Shown one piece after another: positions 1-8,430 of a DNA stretch of 64,000 nucleotides; within the stretch, counting starts at the first letter, position 1; the number at the start of each line of letters is the position of its first letter. Below the pieces are notes generated by a model that was not told the origin of the DNA, searched no databases, and worked only from the letters and a program-made list of their open reading frames with translations. Position numbers and translations under genes: made by a program. The DNA lies in NCBI RefSeq assembly GCF_000429185.2, contig NZ_AUBJ02000001.1, forward strand, positions 620,001-684,000, in the 5' to 3' direction. Origin of the DNA: Actinoalloteichus caeruleus DSM 43889 (lineage in GTDB: Bacteria; Actinomycetota; Actinomycetes; Mycobacteriales; Pseudonocardiaceae).

Positions 1-963
1 CCCGTCGGGGAACAGTTCGGCGTTGCGGGCGCCCCACCACACGGCCAGCGCGGTCTTGCCCACCCCACCGGCGCCCACCAGCAACCCGAGCGGTGGCACC
101 CCGTCCCGGCCAGCCCTGCTCCCCAGGCGGTCCAGCGCGGCCACGGCCTCGTCCCGTCCGACGAAGGCCCGTGTCGCGGCGGGAAGCTGCGCCGGCGGGC
201 GGTCGACCGGGGGGCCGTCCTCGTCCCGCAGGATGCGTTCGTGCAGGCGTCGCAGCTCGACGCTGGGTTCCAGGCCCAGCTCCTCGACCGACCGCCGCCG
301 CCACCGGACGAAGGTCTCCAGGGCCGCGACGCGGTGCCCCGACCGGTACTGCGCCATCATCAGCAGCCCGTGCAGGCGGTCCCGGAGCGGGTGCCGTTCG
401 ACCGCCTCGGCGAGTCCGGCGACGAGTGCCCCCTGCTCTCCCAGACCGAGTCGGAGTTCCGCCTGCTCCTCGTAGGCGGCGAGGATCCTCTCCTCCAGCT
501 GCGCCGCGGCCTGTTCGGGCACGACCCCGCCGACGTTGGACAGCACGGGTCCGCGTCGCAGCGCCAACGCCTCGTCGTAGCGGCGCACCGCCTGGGCCGC
601 GTCGCCCGCGCGCGCCCTGGCGTCGGCCACCAACTCCTCGAACACCAGGGTGTCGATGCGGTGTTCGCCCGGGTGCAGGACGTACCCCGGTGCGGCCGTC
701 TCGATGAGGGTGCCGTGCACCCCGCACGAGCGGAACGTCTTCCGCAACGCGGACACGCAGATGGCGACCTGGGTGCGGCTGCTCGACGGTGGTCTCGCTC
801 CCCACACCGTCTCCACCAGGCTGTCGACCGACACGACCCGGCCGGCGTTGAGCAGCAGCATCGTCAACACGATCCGCTGACGGGGACCCCCGATCCGGAC
901 CTGACCACCTGCCGCGTGCACCTCCAGGGGCCCCAGCATGCGGAAATCCAACGTCGTGGACAT
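1..963 (-). CDS. SARP-family transcriptional regulator with NB-ARC ATPase, C-terminus outside window
   Basis: Read leftward from an ATG at 963; the gene runs off the left edge, so only about 320 N-terminal residues are present. It starts with a winged-helix DNA-binding domain (about residues 10-95, including GPRQRIVLTMLLLNAG and the ending APGYVL), then a bacterial transcriptional activation domain rich in helices (about 100-250), a Pro-rich linker, and the beginning of an NB-ARC ATPase with the P-loop GAGGVGKT near residue 300. This is the AfsR/DnrI-like SARP layout of actinomycetes, regulators that bind direct heptameric repeats and activate antibiotic clusters. It sits 50 bp from the 3' end of the hydroxy-acid oxidase gene and 5 kb from the polyketide cluster, so it may control either; that link is inference. 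Family confidence is high. Confidence 0.88.
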   Translation of the reverse strand, partial: MSTTLDFRMLGPLEVHAAGGQVRIGGPRQRIVLTMLLLNAGRVVSVDSLVETVWGARPPSSSRTQVAICVSALRKTFRSCGVHGTLIETAAPGYVLHPGEHRIDTLVFEELVADARARAGDAAQAVRRYDEALALRRGPVLSNVGGVVPEQAAAQLEERILAAYEEQAELRLGLGEQGALVAGLAEAVERHPLRDRLHGLLMMAQYRSGHRVAALETFVRWRRRSVEELGLEPSVELRRLHERILRDEDGPPVDRPPAQLPAATRAFVGRDEAVAALDRLGSRAGRDGVPPLGLLVGAGGVGKTALAVWWGARNAELFPDG

Positions 964-1013
964 CGAGCCTCCGAATCGCAGTACGACGGTGCCGTTCGGA
1001 ACCGAGGCGGTCG

Positions 1014-2120
1014 TCAGGACGGGTCGGACCGGACGTACGTGGCCAGCCGCCCGGCGTCGGCGAGGTCGGCGCACCCGGCGAGGAGCAGGGCCTGCTCCAG
1101 CTCCAGCCGCAGCAGGTCGAGCACGCGGGTCACGCCGCGCTGCCCGTCGGCGGCGAGTCCCCACAGGACCGGTCTGCCGAGGAGCGCACCCCGGGCGCCG
1201 AGCGCCAGCACCCGCACCACGTCCGACCCGCCGCGGATGCCGCTGTCGACCAGCACCTCCACCGCGTCCCCGACCGCCTCGACCACCCGGGGCAGTGCGA
1301 CGGCGGTGGGGGGCGCCCCGTCGAACTGCCGTCCGCCGTGGTTGGACACCACCACGGCGGACGCGCCCAGGTCGGCGCAGCGCGCCGCGTCCCTGGGGTC
1401 CAGGACTCCCTTGACCACGAGGGGAAGACGGCAGCGGCCGCGCAGCCACTCCAGGTCGCGCCATCCCAGGGTCGGGTCGAAGGCCAGCGCGGTGTGGTCC
1501 GCCACCGCCGAGGAACCCGCTCGTCCGACGTGCGCGTGGCTCGTCGGCCCGGTGTCCAGGTGCGCGGCCCGCACCGAGCTGGGCAGCGCGAAGCCGTTGC
1601 GCACGTCCCGCGCCCGACGCCCCATGACGGGGACGTCGACGGTGATGACCAGAGCCTGGCAGCCGGCGTCCTCCGCGCGGTCCAGCAGTTCCTCGACCAG
1701 GCCCCTGTCCCGCAGCCAGTACAGCTGGAACCAGAGCGCCGCGCCGGTCTCGGCCAGCTCCTCGACGGTTCGGCTGCTCAGGGTGCTGACCGTGAAGGGC
1801 ACTCCTCGGGCGGCGGCCGCGCGGGCCGCCGCCAGTTCCCCCTCCGGGTGGAGCAGGCACTGGTAGGCCATCGGGGCCACCGCGACCGGCAACCTGGCCG
1901 CCGTCCCGACGAGCGACGCGCTGGTGTCGGTGGAGTCGATGCCCGTGAGGACCCTTGGGACGACGTGGGTGGCGTCGAGGGCGGCCCGGTTGGCCGCGAG
2001 CGTGCGTTCCATGCCGCTGCCGCCGGCGACGAAGTCGCGGACCTCCGGTGCCAGGAGCGCTGCCGCGGCTCGTTCCACGTCAGCGAGGTCGACGGCCTCC
2101 CGGGGGCGCGGCGCCGTCAC
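1014..2120 (-). CDS. FMN-dependent alpha-hydroxy-acid oxidase (lactate oxidase / 4-hydroxymandelate oxidase family)
   Basis: A 368-residue TIM-barrel flavoprotein of the glycolate/lactate oxidase family, which oxidises an alpha-hydroxy acid to the keto acid. Visible signatures are VAPMAYQCLLHPEGE (FMN-binding start), STLSSRTVEELAE, WFQLYWLRDRG, VVKGVL (FMN lysine), the active-site block SNHGGRQFDGAPP with its catalytic His and Arg, and the phosphate-binding DSGIRGGSDVVRVLALGA. Length is normal for the family. The overall look is closest to the actinomycete oxidases that include 4-hydroxymandelate oxidase of glycopeptide pathways, but no hydroxymandelate synthase is nearby, so the substrate is unknown. 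GTG start at 2120; the ribosome site (GAGAAG) is weak. Same strand as the SARP gene, separated by 50 bp. Confidence 0.85.
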   Translation of the reverse strand: MTAPRPREAVDLADVERAAAALLAPEVRDFVAGGSGMERTLAANRAALDATHVVPRVLTGIDSTDTSASLVGTAARLPVAVAPMAYQCLLHPEGELAAARAAAARGVPFTVSTLSSRTVEELAETGAALWFQLYWLRDRGLVEELLDRAEDAGCQALVITVDVPVMGRRARDVRNGFALPSSVRAAHLDTGPTSHAHVGRAGSSAVADHTALAFDPTLGWRDLEWLRGRCRLPLVVKGVLDPRDAARCADLGASAVVVSNHGGRQFDGAPPTAVALPRVVEAVGDAVEVLVDSGIRGGSDVVRVLALGARGALLGRPVLWGLAADGQRGVTRVLDLLRLELEQALLLAGCADLADAGRLATYVRSDPS

Positions 2121-3581
2121 GGGTGGGAACTTCTCGGCGGGACTCCTGGAACGGCGGCGGGAGCGCGAACCCCCCGGCGGCCGCCGGCCGCCGTCGGACG
2201 AGCGACCCGGTCGGGGTCGGGTTCACGACGGTCGGTCGCCAGTCCGTCGGACATGGGTGTCCTCACCATTCCCCCATCCGCCCCGAGAACGCGTGTGTGT
2301 TCAGGGCATGGTTTCTTCCCGCGCCGATGTGGTTGGTCGGTGCGGCTGACTACGAACGAAGAGCTGGTGGTCGGCGCATTCGTGCGGCGATTCGGTGAAA
2401 CCGTTGAAACGCTAACCAGGGCGGCAAAACCTGTCAAGGGTCGGAAGGCGCGGGTTTATTTCGCGCCGGCTGATCGGCCTGGGTCGTCCCGTTACTCGTT
2501 TTCGGGTCGGGTGAAGATCAGGGGGGCGTGTGACCGGAGTGGGTCGAGTGCGGCGAAACCGGTGGTGAAGCGCAATGCCGCCGGTGTTCCGACGTGGCCG
2601 GAAGGGGAGTTCGTGCCGGACGCCGTTCGTCGTCGACGAGCGAAGTCAGTCGGCGTGGAACGGGAATCGTGGGGCTGAACGTCGTAGTGTTCCCGGGTGT
2701 TTCCGGGGGTTCGACTGGTTCCGATGTCCCAGTCACCGTACGCCCGGTGGGCAGAGCGCCCTCGCGCGTGTGCGGTCGCTCCGCCGGACCGGAACGGCGT
2801 CTCGTCGCCACCGCCCCTCCTGGCGTCGCGCTGACCGCTGGTCAGTGGGCCATGCCGGTGCCGTACCCGGGTTGGGGCAGGTGGGGGGCCTGGAGTGCCG
2901 GTGGCGGGCACCGAGGGGCGTGGGTGCGGGGTGGTGGTCCGCCCGCGACGTCCGGTTCAGGTCCGTGTGTGGCGCCGCCGGCGGACGAGGCGAACTCCGG
3001 GCCGGCTCCGACCGTTCGCTCAGGCCGGTCGGTCGGGGGAGCGGGCGGCGCGAGCCCGTCCCGCCGTTCACTCCCGTCCGGGCCGCACCGGTTGGCGGAC
3101 CAGGGACGAGCACCGAGGCGGAGTCCCCGTCCGCCAGGTGGCGCGGCGCCCTGTCATACCACGCCCGCCACGGAGCACCGCCGGTCGGTGAACGGGCGGA
3201 GCTCCCGGGTGAACATTCACGGGCTGTTCTCCGCTGGGTGTAACGGCGACTTCCCTTTGTCCGATGCGCATTCCATTCCGCATTCGTACCGGGGCTCGGC
3301 GTCCGAAACGGCGGCTGCCGGAAAACCGGTCCCGCCCGCCGGAGTCCTCGCCCCACCTGCTCCCACGGATACTCACCCCGAGGATGTCATCACGCACCCG
3401 ATGCCGCGGTGTGCCGCACCCGGATCGACGGCGTCGCGCGCCCATTCGACTCCGCTGTCGGGAACGGGTGCGCGCCCACCGTCTCGTCGTCGCGGGCGAC
3501 TCGTACCCGGAACGCCGTGGAACGCGGGCCGGACCGCTCGCCGGGGTGTCGGGATGGGGTGGCGCCACGGCGGCGGCGTTC
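2121..3581. other. long intergenic stretch without a convincing gene
   Basis: No reading frame here shows a recognisable domain or a convincing start; those present are Arg/Pro-rich and look like random translation of GC-rich DNA. A lower-GC patch at about 2380-2520 lies upstream of the oxidase gene and is the best place for its promoter. Nothing else was recognised. Confidence 0.5.
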
Positions 3582-4175
3582 TCAGCACACCAGGGAGTTG
3601 ACGATCGTCGAGCTCGCGACCGTCAGCTCCGCGCCGAGGGAAACCTTCATCATCGCGAGACCACCGAGCGTCGCGAGGTAGGCGACCGCGAGTTCGCGCG
3701 GCGGGCCGGGGCGGAACCCGCCTTCGCGCTGCCCCCGTTCGACGAGGTCGACGAGGGCGTCGAGCAGCGCGACGTGCTCCTCCATGAGGCTCCCCGTCGA
3801 GGGAGGGCGCACCGGCAACGCCACCGCGTGGTTCATCAGCGTGGAGAACTCGGCGAAGCCCTCCTCGCGGGCCACCGCCGACAGGAAGTCCTCGGTGAAG
3901 CGGGTGAGCACCCGCTCGGGCGGATCCTCCGCCCGCAGCCGCCGGGCCGCGTCGCGCAGTCCGTCGGTGGCCTGACGGACCAGCGCGTCGAAGAGCTCGT
4001 CCTTGGACGGGTAGTGCCGGTAGATCAGCCCCGTGCTGATGCCGGCCTCGCGGGCGATGTCCCGCACGCTGGTGGCCGCGAACCCGTGCCGGGTGAACAG
4101 GGCGGTGGCGGCGGTGTGCACCCTGGCCAGGGTCGCGGACCGCATCGCCTCGTACTGGGCGCTGGGGCGGGGCAC
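3582..4175 (-). CDS. TetR/AcrR-family transcriptional regulator
   Basis: About 197 residues. The N-terminal TetR helix-turn-helix is clear: RVHTAATALFTRHGFAATSV, then DIAREAGISTGLIYRHYP and SKDELFDALV. The C-terminal ligand domain is helical and ends LTVASSTIVNSLVC. I chose the GTG at 4175 because AAGGAGGAA precedes it at ordinary spacing; a GTG at 4211 would add 12 residues without a ribosome site. The gene is second in a two-gene leftward operon, about 40 bp after the stop of a GNAT acetyltransferase. The palindrome at 4859-4886 upstream of that operon is the likely operator of this repressor, giving autoregulation together with the acetyltransferase. Effector unknown. Confidence 0.88.
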   Translation of the reverse strand: MPRPSAQYEAMRSATLARVHTAATALFTRHGFAATSVRDIAREAGISTGLIYRHYPSKDELFDALVRQATDGLRDAARRLRAEDPPERVLTRFTEDFLSAVAREEGFAEFSTLMNHAVALPVRPPSTGSLMEEHVALLDALVDLVERGQREGGFRPGPPRELAVAYLATLGGLAMMKVSLGAELTVASSTIVNSLVC

Positions 4176-4214
4176 GCTTCCTCCTTCCGGGTCGGGGGAC
4201 CAGTGCGACACCCG

Positions 4215-4802
4215 TCACCGGCGTTCCCACTCCATCGACACGTAGTGGTTGATGCCGCTGAACCTCGTGTGCTTCACCGGTATCCGCCGGTATTCCACGA
4301 AGCCGAGCTTCCGGTACAGGCGCAGGGCCGCGACGTTGGTGTCGGCAATGTACTCGAGCACGTAGCGGCGGTGGCCGGACACCCGCATGAGGTGGGTCAA
4401 CAGCGCGGTGGCCACGCCCTTGCCCTGGTGCGCCGAGGCCGTCCCGACGTACTCGAGGGACGCCGTGTCCGCCGGCAGGTCGAGGGTCCTGCCGAACTCC
4501 CTGCTGAGCACGGCCGCGCCGATGGTGCCCTTCACCAACCCCAGCTGCCGGACGAACTGGCGCCTGTCCGGGCGGACGCTCTGCTGGCGGCCGTCGGTCA
4601 GCGCGGTGATGCCGGCGGGTTGGCCGTCCACGACGGCGAGGTGGAAGTGCTCCGGGGCCATCATCGGCTCGAACAACGCCGCCAGCCGCTTCGGGTCCTT
4701 CGAGAAGTACGTGAAGTCGGCGCCGAAGGCGTCCACGTAGACCTCCGTGACGGCGCGGCGGTGCTCAGCCCCGAAGTCGCGTGCGGGGATGACCTCGATC
4801 AT
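4215..4802 (-). CDS. GNAT-family N-acetyltransferase
   Basis: About 195 residues of the Gcn5-related acetyltransferase fold, which transfers acetyl from acetyl-CoA to an amine. Motif A, the acetyl-CoA pyrophosphate loop, is seen as ASAHQGKGVATALL; motif B follows as NVAALRLYRKLGF, the usual C-terminal signature. The start is the ATG at 4802 (MIEVIPARDFG); upstream extension of the frame is low-complexity and crosses the operator. First gene of an operon with a TetR regulator, so its expression probably responds to a small molecule that may be its substrate or the signal (inference). Substrate cannot be told from sequence. Confidence 0.85.
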   Translation of the reverse strand: MIEVIPARDFGAEHRRAVTEVYVDAFGADFTYFSKDPKRLAALFEPMMAPEHFHLAVVDGQPAGITALTDGRQQSVRPDRRQFVRQLGLVKGTIGAAVLSREFGRTLDLPADTASLEYVGTASAHQGKGVATALLTHLMRVSGHRRYVLEYIADTNVAALRLYRKLGFVEYRRIPVKHTRFSGINHYVSMEWERR

Positions 4803-4858
4803 CGGTGTCCTTCCGTGGGAGTGGGGCGACCGCTGTCGTCCCAGGTCATGGCGGCCAT

Positions 4859-4886
4859 CATAGGGTGAACTTTTGTTCATTCTATG
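4859..4886. promoter_or_regulatory. palindromic operator, probable TetR binding site
   Basis: Two 12-base arms, CATAGGGTGAAC and GTTCATTCTATG, flank TTTT; 10 of 12 positions pair. It lies 57 bp upstream of the GNAT start, in an unusually AT-rich island, where a TetR repressor encoded in the same operon would be expected to bind. Confidence 0.7.
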
Positions 4887-6230
4887 TTGCGGGTGGCGGG
4901 TGGGCGCCGCCGGGTGGTTCGAGGAGGTCGCTCGCCAGCCCGCGCGCCTCGGGGCGAACGGGATCAGCGCCCCCGCCCCCGCCCGCGTCCGTGCCGGCTC
5001 GCCGGTCACATCCCCGGCTGCTGGTGCCCGCATCCGCGGAGCCGGTGCCGCTCACGGGCCCGGAACTCCTCGACGCGTCGGCGGGTCGCCGCGCTCGCGC
5101 CAACCGGAGACGAGGAGGCGGAAAGGCCGGTCGAATCCGGGCGGCCTTGGCCTTGGCGCGGGAGACCGGAGCCCGCGAACGTTCTCGCTCGTCGGAAAGG
5201 GACCGTGTTCCGGGAACTCGTTCTCCTCGCGTCCGCGACGTCGGAATGGCCACGAAGAACGGGGACGAGCCGGGCTGTGGTCACCGATGGCGGCGAGCGA
5301 GGAGTTCGGCGAACCCAGGCCGGACGAGCACCGGAAAAGGCGCCCCGTGCTTCGCCGTCACCGGTGGAGGAGCACCGCGTCGGGGAGCACCAGCAAGGCG
5401 CGGCGTCACCACTGACCGTCGGGCACAGCACTGACGCATGGCGGAATGCCACCACCCTGGTCGACATGGCACCGCGCCGCCCAGACCGCCCCGCCACCTG
5501 GTCCGCCGATGCCTCGAGCCGGGGGCTCCTCGCCGTCCCGGCGCACGCTGCCGCCCCGCCCGACCGGCATATCCGGGCCGAGAACGACGACACCAGCCCC
5601 GCCCCCGGTGCTCCACCCGCCGCTGGTCGCCGCCCGCTCACCAGAAGCCCCGGTTCGGCGCACCACGTCCCGCGCCGGGCGCCCGCCCGCTGGTACCGGG
5701 ACGAGCGGCCTCCGCCACCAGTGGCCCCGAACGGCCACGAAGGACTCGAAAGGGAAGGGAGATCACTCCGTCCGACCAATGTTTCCCCGAAAACGGCGCC
5801 CGCTGGCAGCGGAACGTGAGAAGAATAACGGCGGTCGCCGCTGTCCGGGGTAAGGAAATTCGCGCGGAAATCACTCCGTCGGCCTGGTTCCAAGGTACTG
5901 GGACGAGCGAATCGACCGGGTGCCTCCCCTATTCCGCGCGAAAAACGGCCACCCCAATGGGGGTACACAGGTCGGGGGAGAACGTGTGAGATACCAAACA
6001 TCCACCCGATTTCCCGACAAACGGGGTCACCCAGCAGGAACCCGCGCACCCGGCCGGGGACGCCGGCGGAAACCCCGACTCCCGGAAACGCGCCCACCGG
6101 TCGCCCAGCGCCGTCGGCCGTGTCCGCACATCCCATTCCCCACTGTCACCGCGCAGTTCGCGACCGTCGAACGACGACGTCGAATCCGGCGGCGTGCACC
6201 ACGCCGCGCGTACCCAGCAGAGGAGAAGCG
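4887..6230. other. intergenic region between the GNAT operon and the polyketide cluster
   Basis: About 1.3 kb with no coding region I can support; the frames are Arg/Pro/Gly-rich without domains. The last 500 bp are less GC-rich and carry short repeats (see 5762-5942), and should contain the promoter of the cluster gene starting at 6231. Confidence 0.5.
5762..5942. promoter_or_regulatory. repeat-containing candidate control region of the polyketide cluster
   Basis: An 11-base direct repeat ATCACTCCGTC occurs at 5762-5772 and 5870-5880. An 11-base inverted pair, TTCGCGCGGAA at 5859-5869 and TTCCGCGCGAA at 5932-5942, overlaps it. These lie 290-470 bp upstream of the first cluster gene. Repeats of this kind are typical of regulator sites, but which regulator (the SARP at the left edge or the LuxR-type protein at the cluster end) cannot be said. 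Confidence 0.35.
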
Positions 6231-7055
6231 ATGCCCCCCGCAATGGACCTGTTCGGACTGCGAGGCAGGACAGCACTGGTGACCGGAGCCTCCCGAGGCA
6301 TCGGAGCGGCGGTCGCCACCGGCCTCGCCGCCGCCGGGGCGGACGTCGCGCTCGTGGCACGGGACACCACCCGGTTGGAGGCCGTCGCCGACCAGGTGGA
6401 GAACCTCGGGCGCCGAGCACTCGTCCTCACCTGCGACGTCACCGACCTCGACCAGATCAGGGCGGCCGAGAGGACCACCCTCGCCGAGTTCGGCGCACCC
6501 GACATCCTGGTCAACAACGCGGGAGGGATGAGCCACGCCGGTCCGTTCCTGGATCTGGAACCCGACGACTGGAGCCAGGTGCTGCGCCTCAACCTGGAAT
6601 CCCTCGTCTGGGTCACCCACACCTTCGGTCGTCACCTGGTCGAGCGAGGCAGCGGCTCGGTCATCAACGTGTCGTCCATCGCCGGGGTGAACGGCATCCC
6701 CCTGCTCTCCCACTACGGCGCGACGAAGGCCGCGGTCATCTCGTTGACCCGGACCCTGGCGGCGGAGTGGGGGCCCGCCGGCGTGCGGGTCAACGCCGTG
6801 GCCCCCGGCTGGACGCGCACCGACCTGACCACGACCTTCTTCGCCGATCCCGACGCCGCGCAGGGCCTGCTGTCGGCGGTGCCCGCCGGCCGGCTCGAGG
6901 ACCCGGAGGACATGGTCGGCACCGTCGTCTACCTCGCCGGCGACGCCTCCCGCACGGTCACCGGCACCGTGGTGGTCGCGGACAACGGCACGGCCTCCTA
7001 CGTCGGCGGCCCCCAGCTGCTCCGCTTCCTCGACCTCGGTCGCCTCCCCGTCTGA
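6231..7055 (+). CDS. SDR-family ketoreductase / 3-oxoacyl-ACP reductase (FabG-like)
   Basis: A 274-residue short-chain dehydrogenase. The NAD(P)-binding TGASRGIG is at residues 18-25, the structural NNAG near 94, and the catalytic Ser-Tyr-Lys as NVSSIAG and HYGATKAA near 145-166; RVNAVAPGWTRTDL follows. The acyl-chain FabG type is the nearest class. The start is the ATG at 6231 because AGAGGAGA precedes it; an earlier GTG at 6120 has none. It is the first gene of the cluster and lies 22 bp before the acyltransferase-ACP gene, so it most likely reduces a 3-keto intermediate, although the megasynthase also carries a ketoreductase domain. The C-terminal 20 residues extend past the usual SDR end. 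Confidence 0.87.
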   Translation: MPPAMDLFGLRGRTALVTGASRGIGAAVATGLAAAGADVALVARDTTRLEAVADQVENLGRRALVLTCDVTDLDQIRAAERTTLAEFGAPDILVNNAGGMSHAGPFLDLEPDDWSQVLRLNLESLVWVTHTFGRHLVERGSGSVINVSSIAGVNGIPLLSHYGATKAAVISLTRTLAAEWGPAGVRVNAVAPGWTRTDLTTTFFADPDAAQGLLSAVPAGRLEDPEDMVGTVVYLAGDASRTVTGTVVVADNGTASYVGGPQLLRFLDLGRLPV

Positions 7056-7077
7056 CCACGCATCCGAAGGACTTGCC

Positions 7078-8430
7078 GTGTCCGAACGCTCCGTCTTCCT
7101 CTTCCCCGGTCTCGGCGCCTACTCGCCCGGCGCCCTCCGCCGGGCACGGCGCTCCCACCCCCAGGTGGACGCCACCTTCCAGGAGATCGACGCCGCCGCC
7201 GTGCTGGCCGGTGCGCCACCGGTGTCGACCACGCTGTTCGACGGGGAACCCCGATCGATCCGCCAGCTGCTCGCCGAACCCGCCGAAGTGCTCCAACTCG
7301 CCATCTTCGGCATCTCCGTCGCCGTGCACCGCGTCCTCACCGAACGCGGAGCACGTCCTCACCTGCTCGTGGGCCACAGCTTCGGTGAGATGGCCGCGCT
7401 CGTGGCGGCCGGTGCCTTCAGCCTCGCCGACGGTGTCACCCTGGTGTGCGCCAGAGCCGCGGCGCTGCGCCCCTGGGAAGGCCGGGGCGCCATGACCGCC
7501 GTGGGCATGGACCAGGAATCAGCCGGCCACGTCCCCGGTGTGCTCGACGAACCCGAGCTGGTCGTCGCCTGCCTGAACGCACCCCGGCAGACCGTCCTCG
7601 CCGGGCCCCCGACCGCGCTGGACCGAGTGGAACGACTCGCCGAGGTGCTCGACGTCCCCCACGCCCGGCTGCACCTGCCCTACGCCTCCCACCACCCCAC
7701 GATGCGGCCCGCCGTCGCCGACTTCGTGGCCAGGATGGCCGACGCCCGGCAGCTCCCCCTCCAAGCGGCCGTCCACTCGCCCGTCCACGGCCGCCGGTAC
7801 ACCGACGACGACGACCTCAAACAGGCATTGGCCGAGTGCCTGGTACTGCCGGTGCGGTTCACCGACACCGTGCGGTCCCTGCACTCCAGGGGCTACACGA
7901 CCTACGTCGAGAGCGGGGCCCTCAACACGTTGACCAGGTGCGTCGAACACACCGTTCCCGGGGTGCGCACCACCGCCCCGCTCCTCGACCCCGAGGAGGA
8001 GGACGCCGGCCTGCGCGCCGCGCTCACCTCCGTGGCCCGGCCGCGCGCCACACCGATCCAGGCCGAGGAGGAGCCGGTCCCGTCCCACCCCGCCCCGGCG
8101 CGGGAACCGGAGCCGACGGACGTCCGCCCCGCCGCCGCTCCGCCCGGCCGGGTCCCGCCCCCGGTCGGCGCCGCTCCGGACCGGGAACACCTGGTGGTGG
8201 AGCTTCGAGCGCTCTACGCCGAGACCCTGGAGTACCCGCCCGAGCTGCTCACCGAGGACGCGCTGCTGGAGGCCGAACTCGGGGTGGACTCGTTGAAGCA
8301 GACCTCCCTCCTGGGCCGGGTCGCGGACCGGTTCGGCCTGCCCGCCGGGGCCGCGGAGCTCCCGGTCTGGGAACTGCCCACCCTGCGGCACGTCGCCGAC
8401 CACGTCGCCGCCGCCAAGGCACGCCGGTGA
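7078..8430 (+). CDS. malonyl-type acyltransferase fused to an acyl carrier protein
   Basis: A 450-residue, two-domain protein. Residues 1-300 form a FabD-like acyltransferase: FLFPGLG at the start, the nucleophile elbow GHSFGE with Ser101, and the catalytic-His loop in YASHHPTMRPA. A Pro-rich linker (about 325-370) leads to an acyl carrier protein whose ELGVDSLKQ motif places the phosphopantetheine Ser at 405. An acyltransferase joined to a carrier in a free-standing protein is unusual; it would both load the extender unit and carry the chain for the megasynthase encoded next. GTG start with GAAGGA upstream. The stop overlaps the next start (GTGA), suggesting translational coupling. Extender choice is not evident. 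Confidence 0.88.
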   Translation: MSERSVFLFPGLGAYSPGALRRARRSHPQVDATFQEIDAAAVLAGAPPVSTTLFDGEPRSIRQLLAEPAEVLQLAIFGISVAVHRVLTERGARPHLLVGHSFGEMAALVAAGAFSLADGVTLVCARAAALRPWEGRGAMTAVGMDQESAGHVPGVLDEPELVVACLNAPRQTVLAGPPTALDRVERLAEVLDVPHARLHLPYASHHPTMRPAVADFVARMADARQLPLQAAVHSPVHGRRYTDDDDLKQALAECLVLPVRFTDTVRSLHSRGYTTYVESGALNTLTRCVEHTVPGVRTTAPLLDPEEEDAGLRAALTSVARPRATPIQAEEEPVPSHPAPAREPEPTDVRPAAAPPGRVPPPVGAAPDREHLVVELRALYAETLEYPPELLTEDALLEAELGVDSLKQTSLLGRVADRFGLPAGAAELPVWELPTLRHVADHVAAAKARR

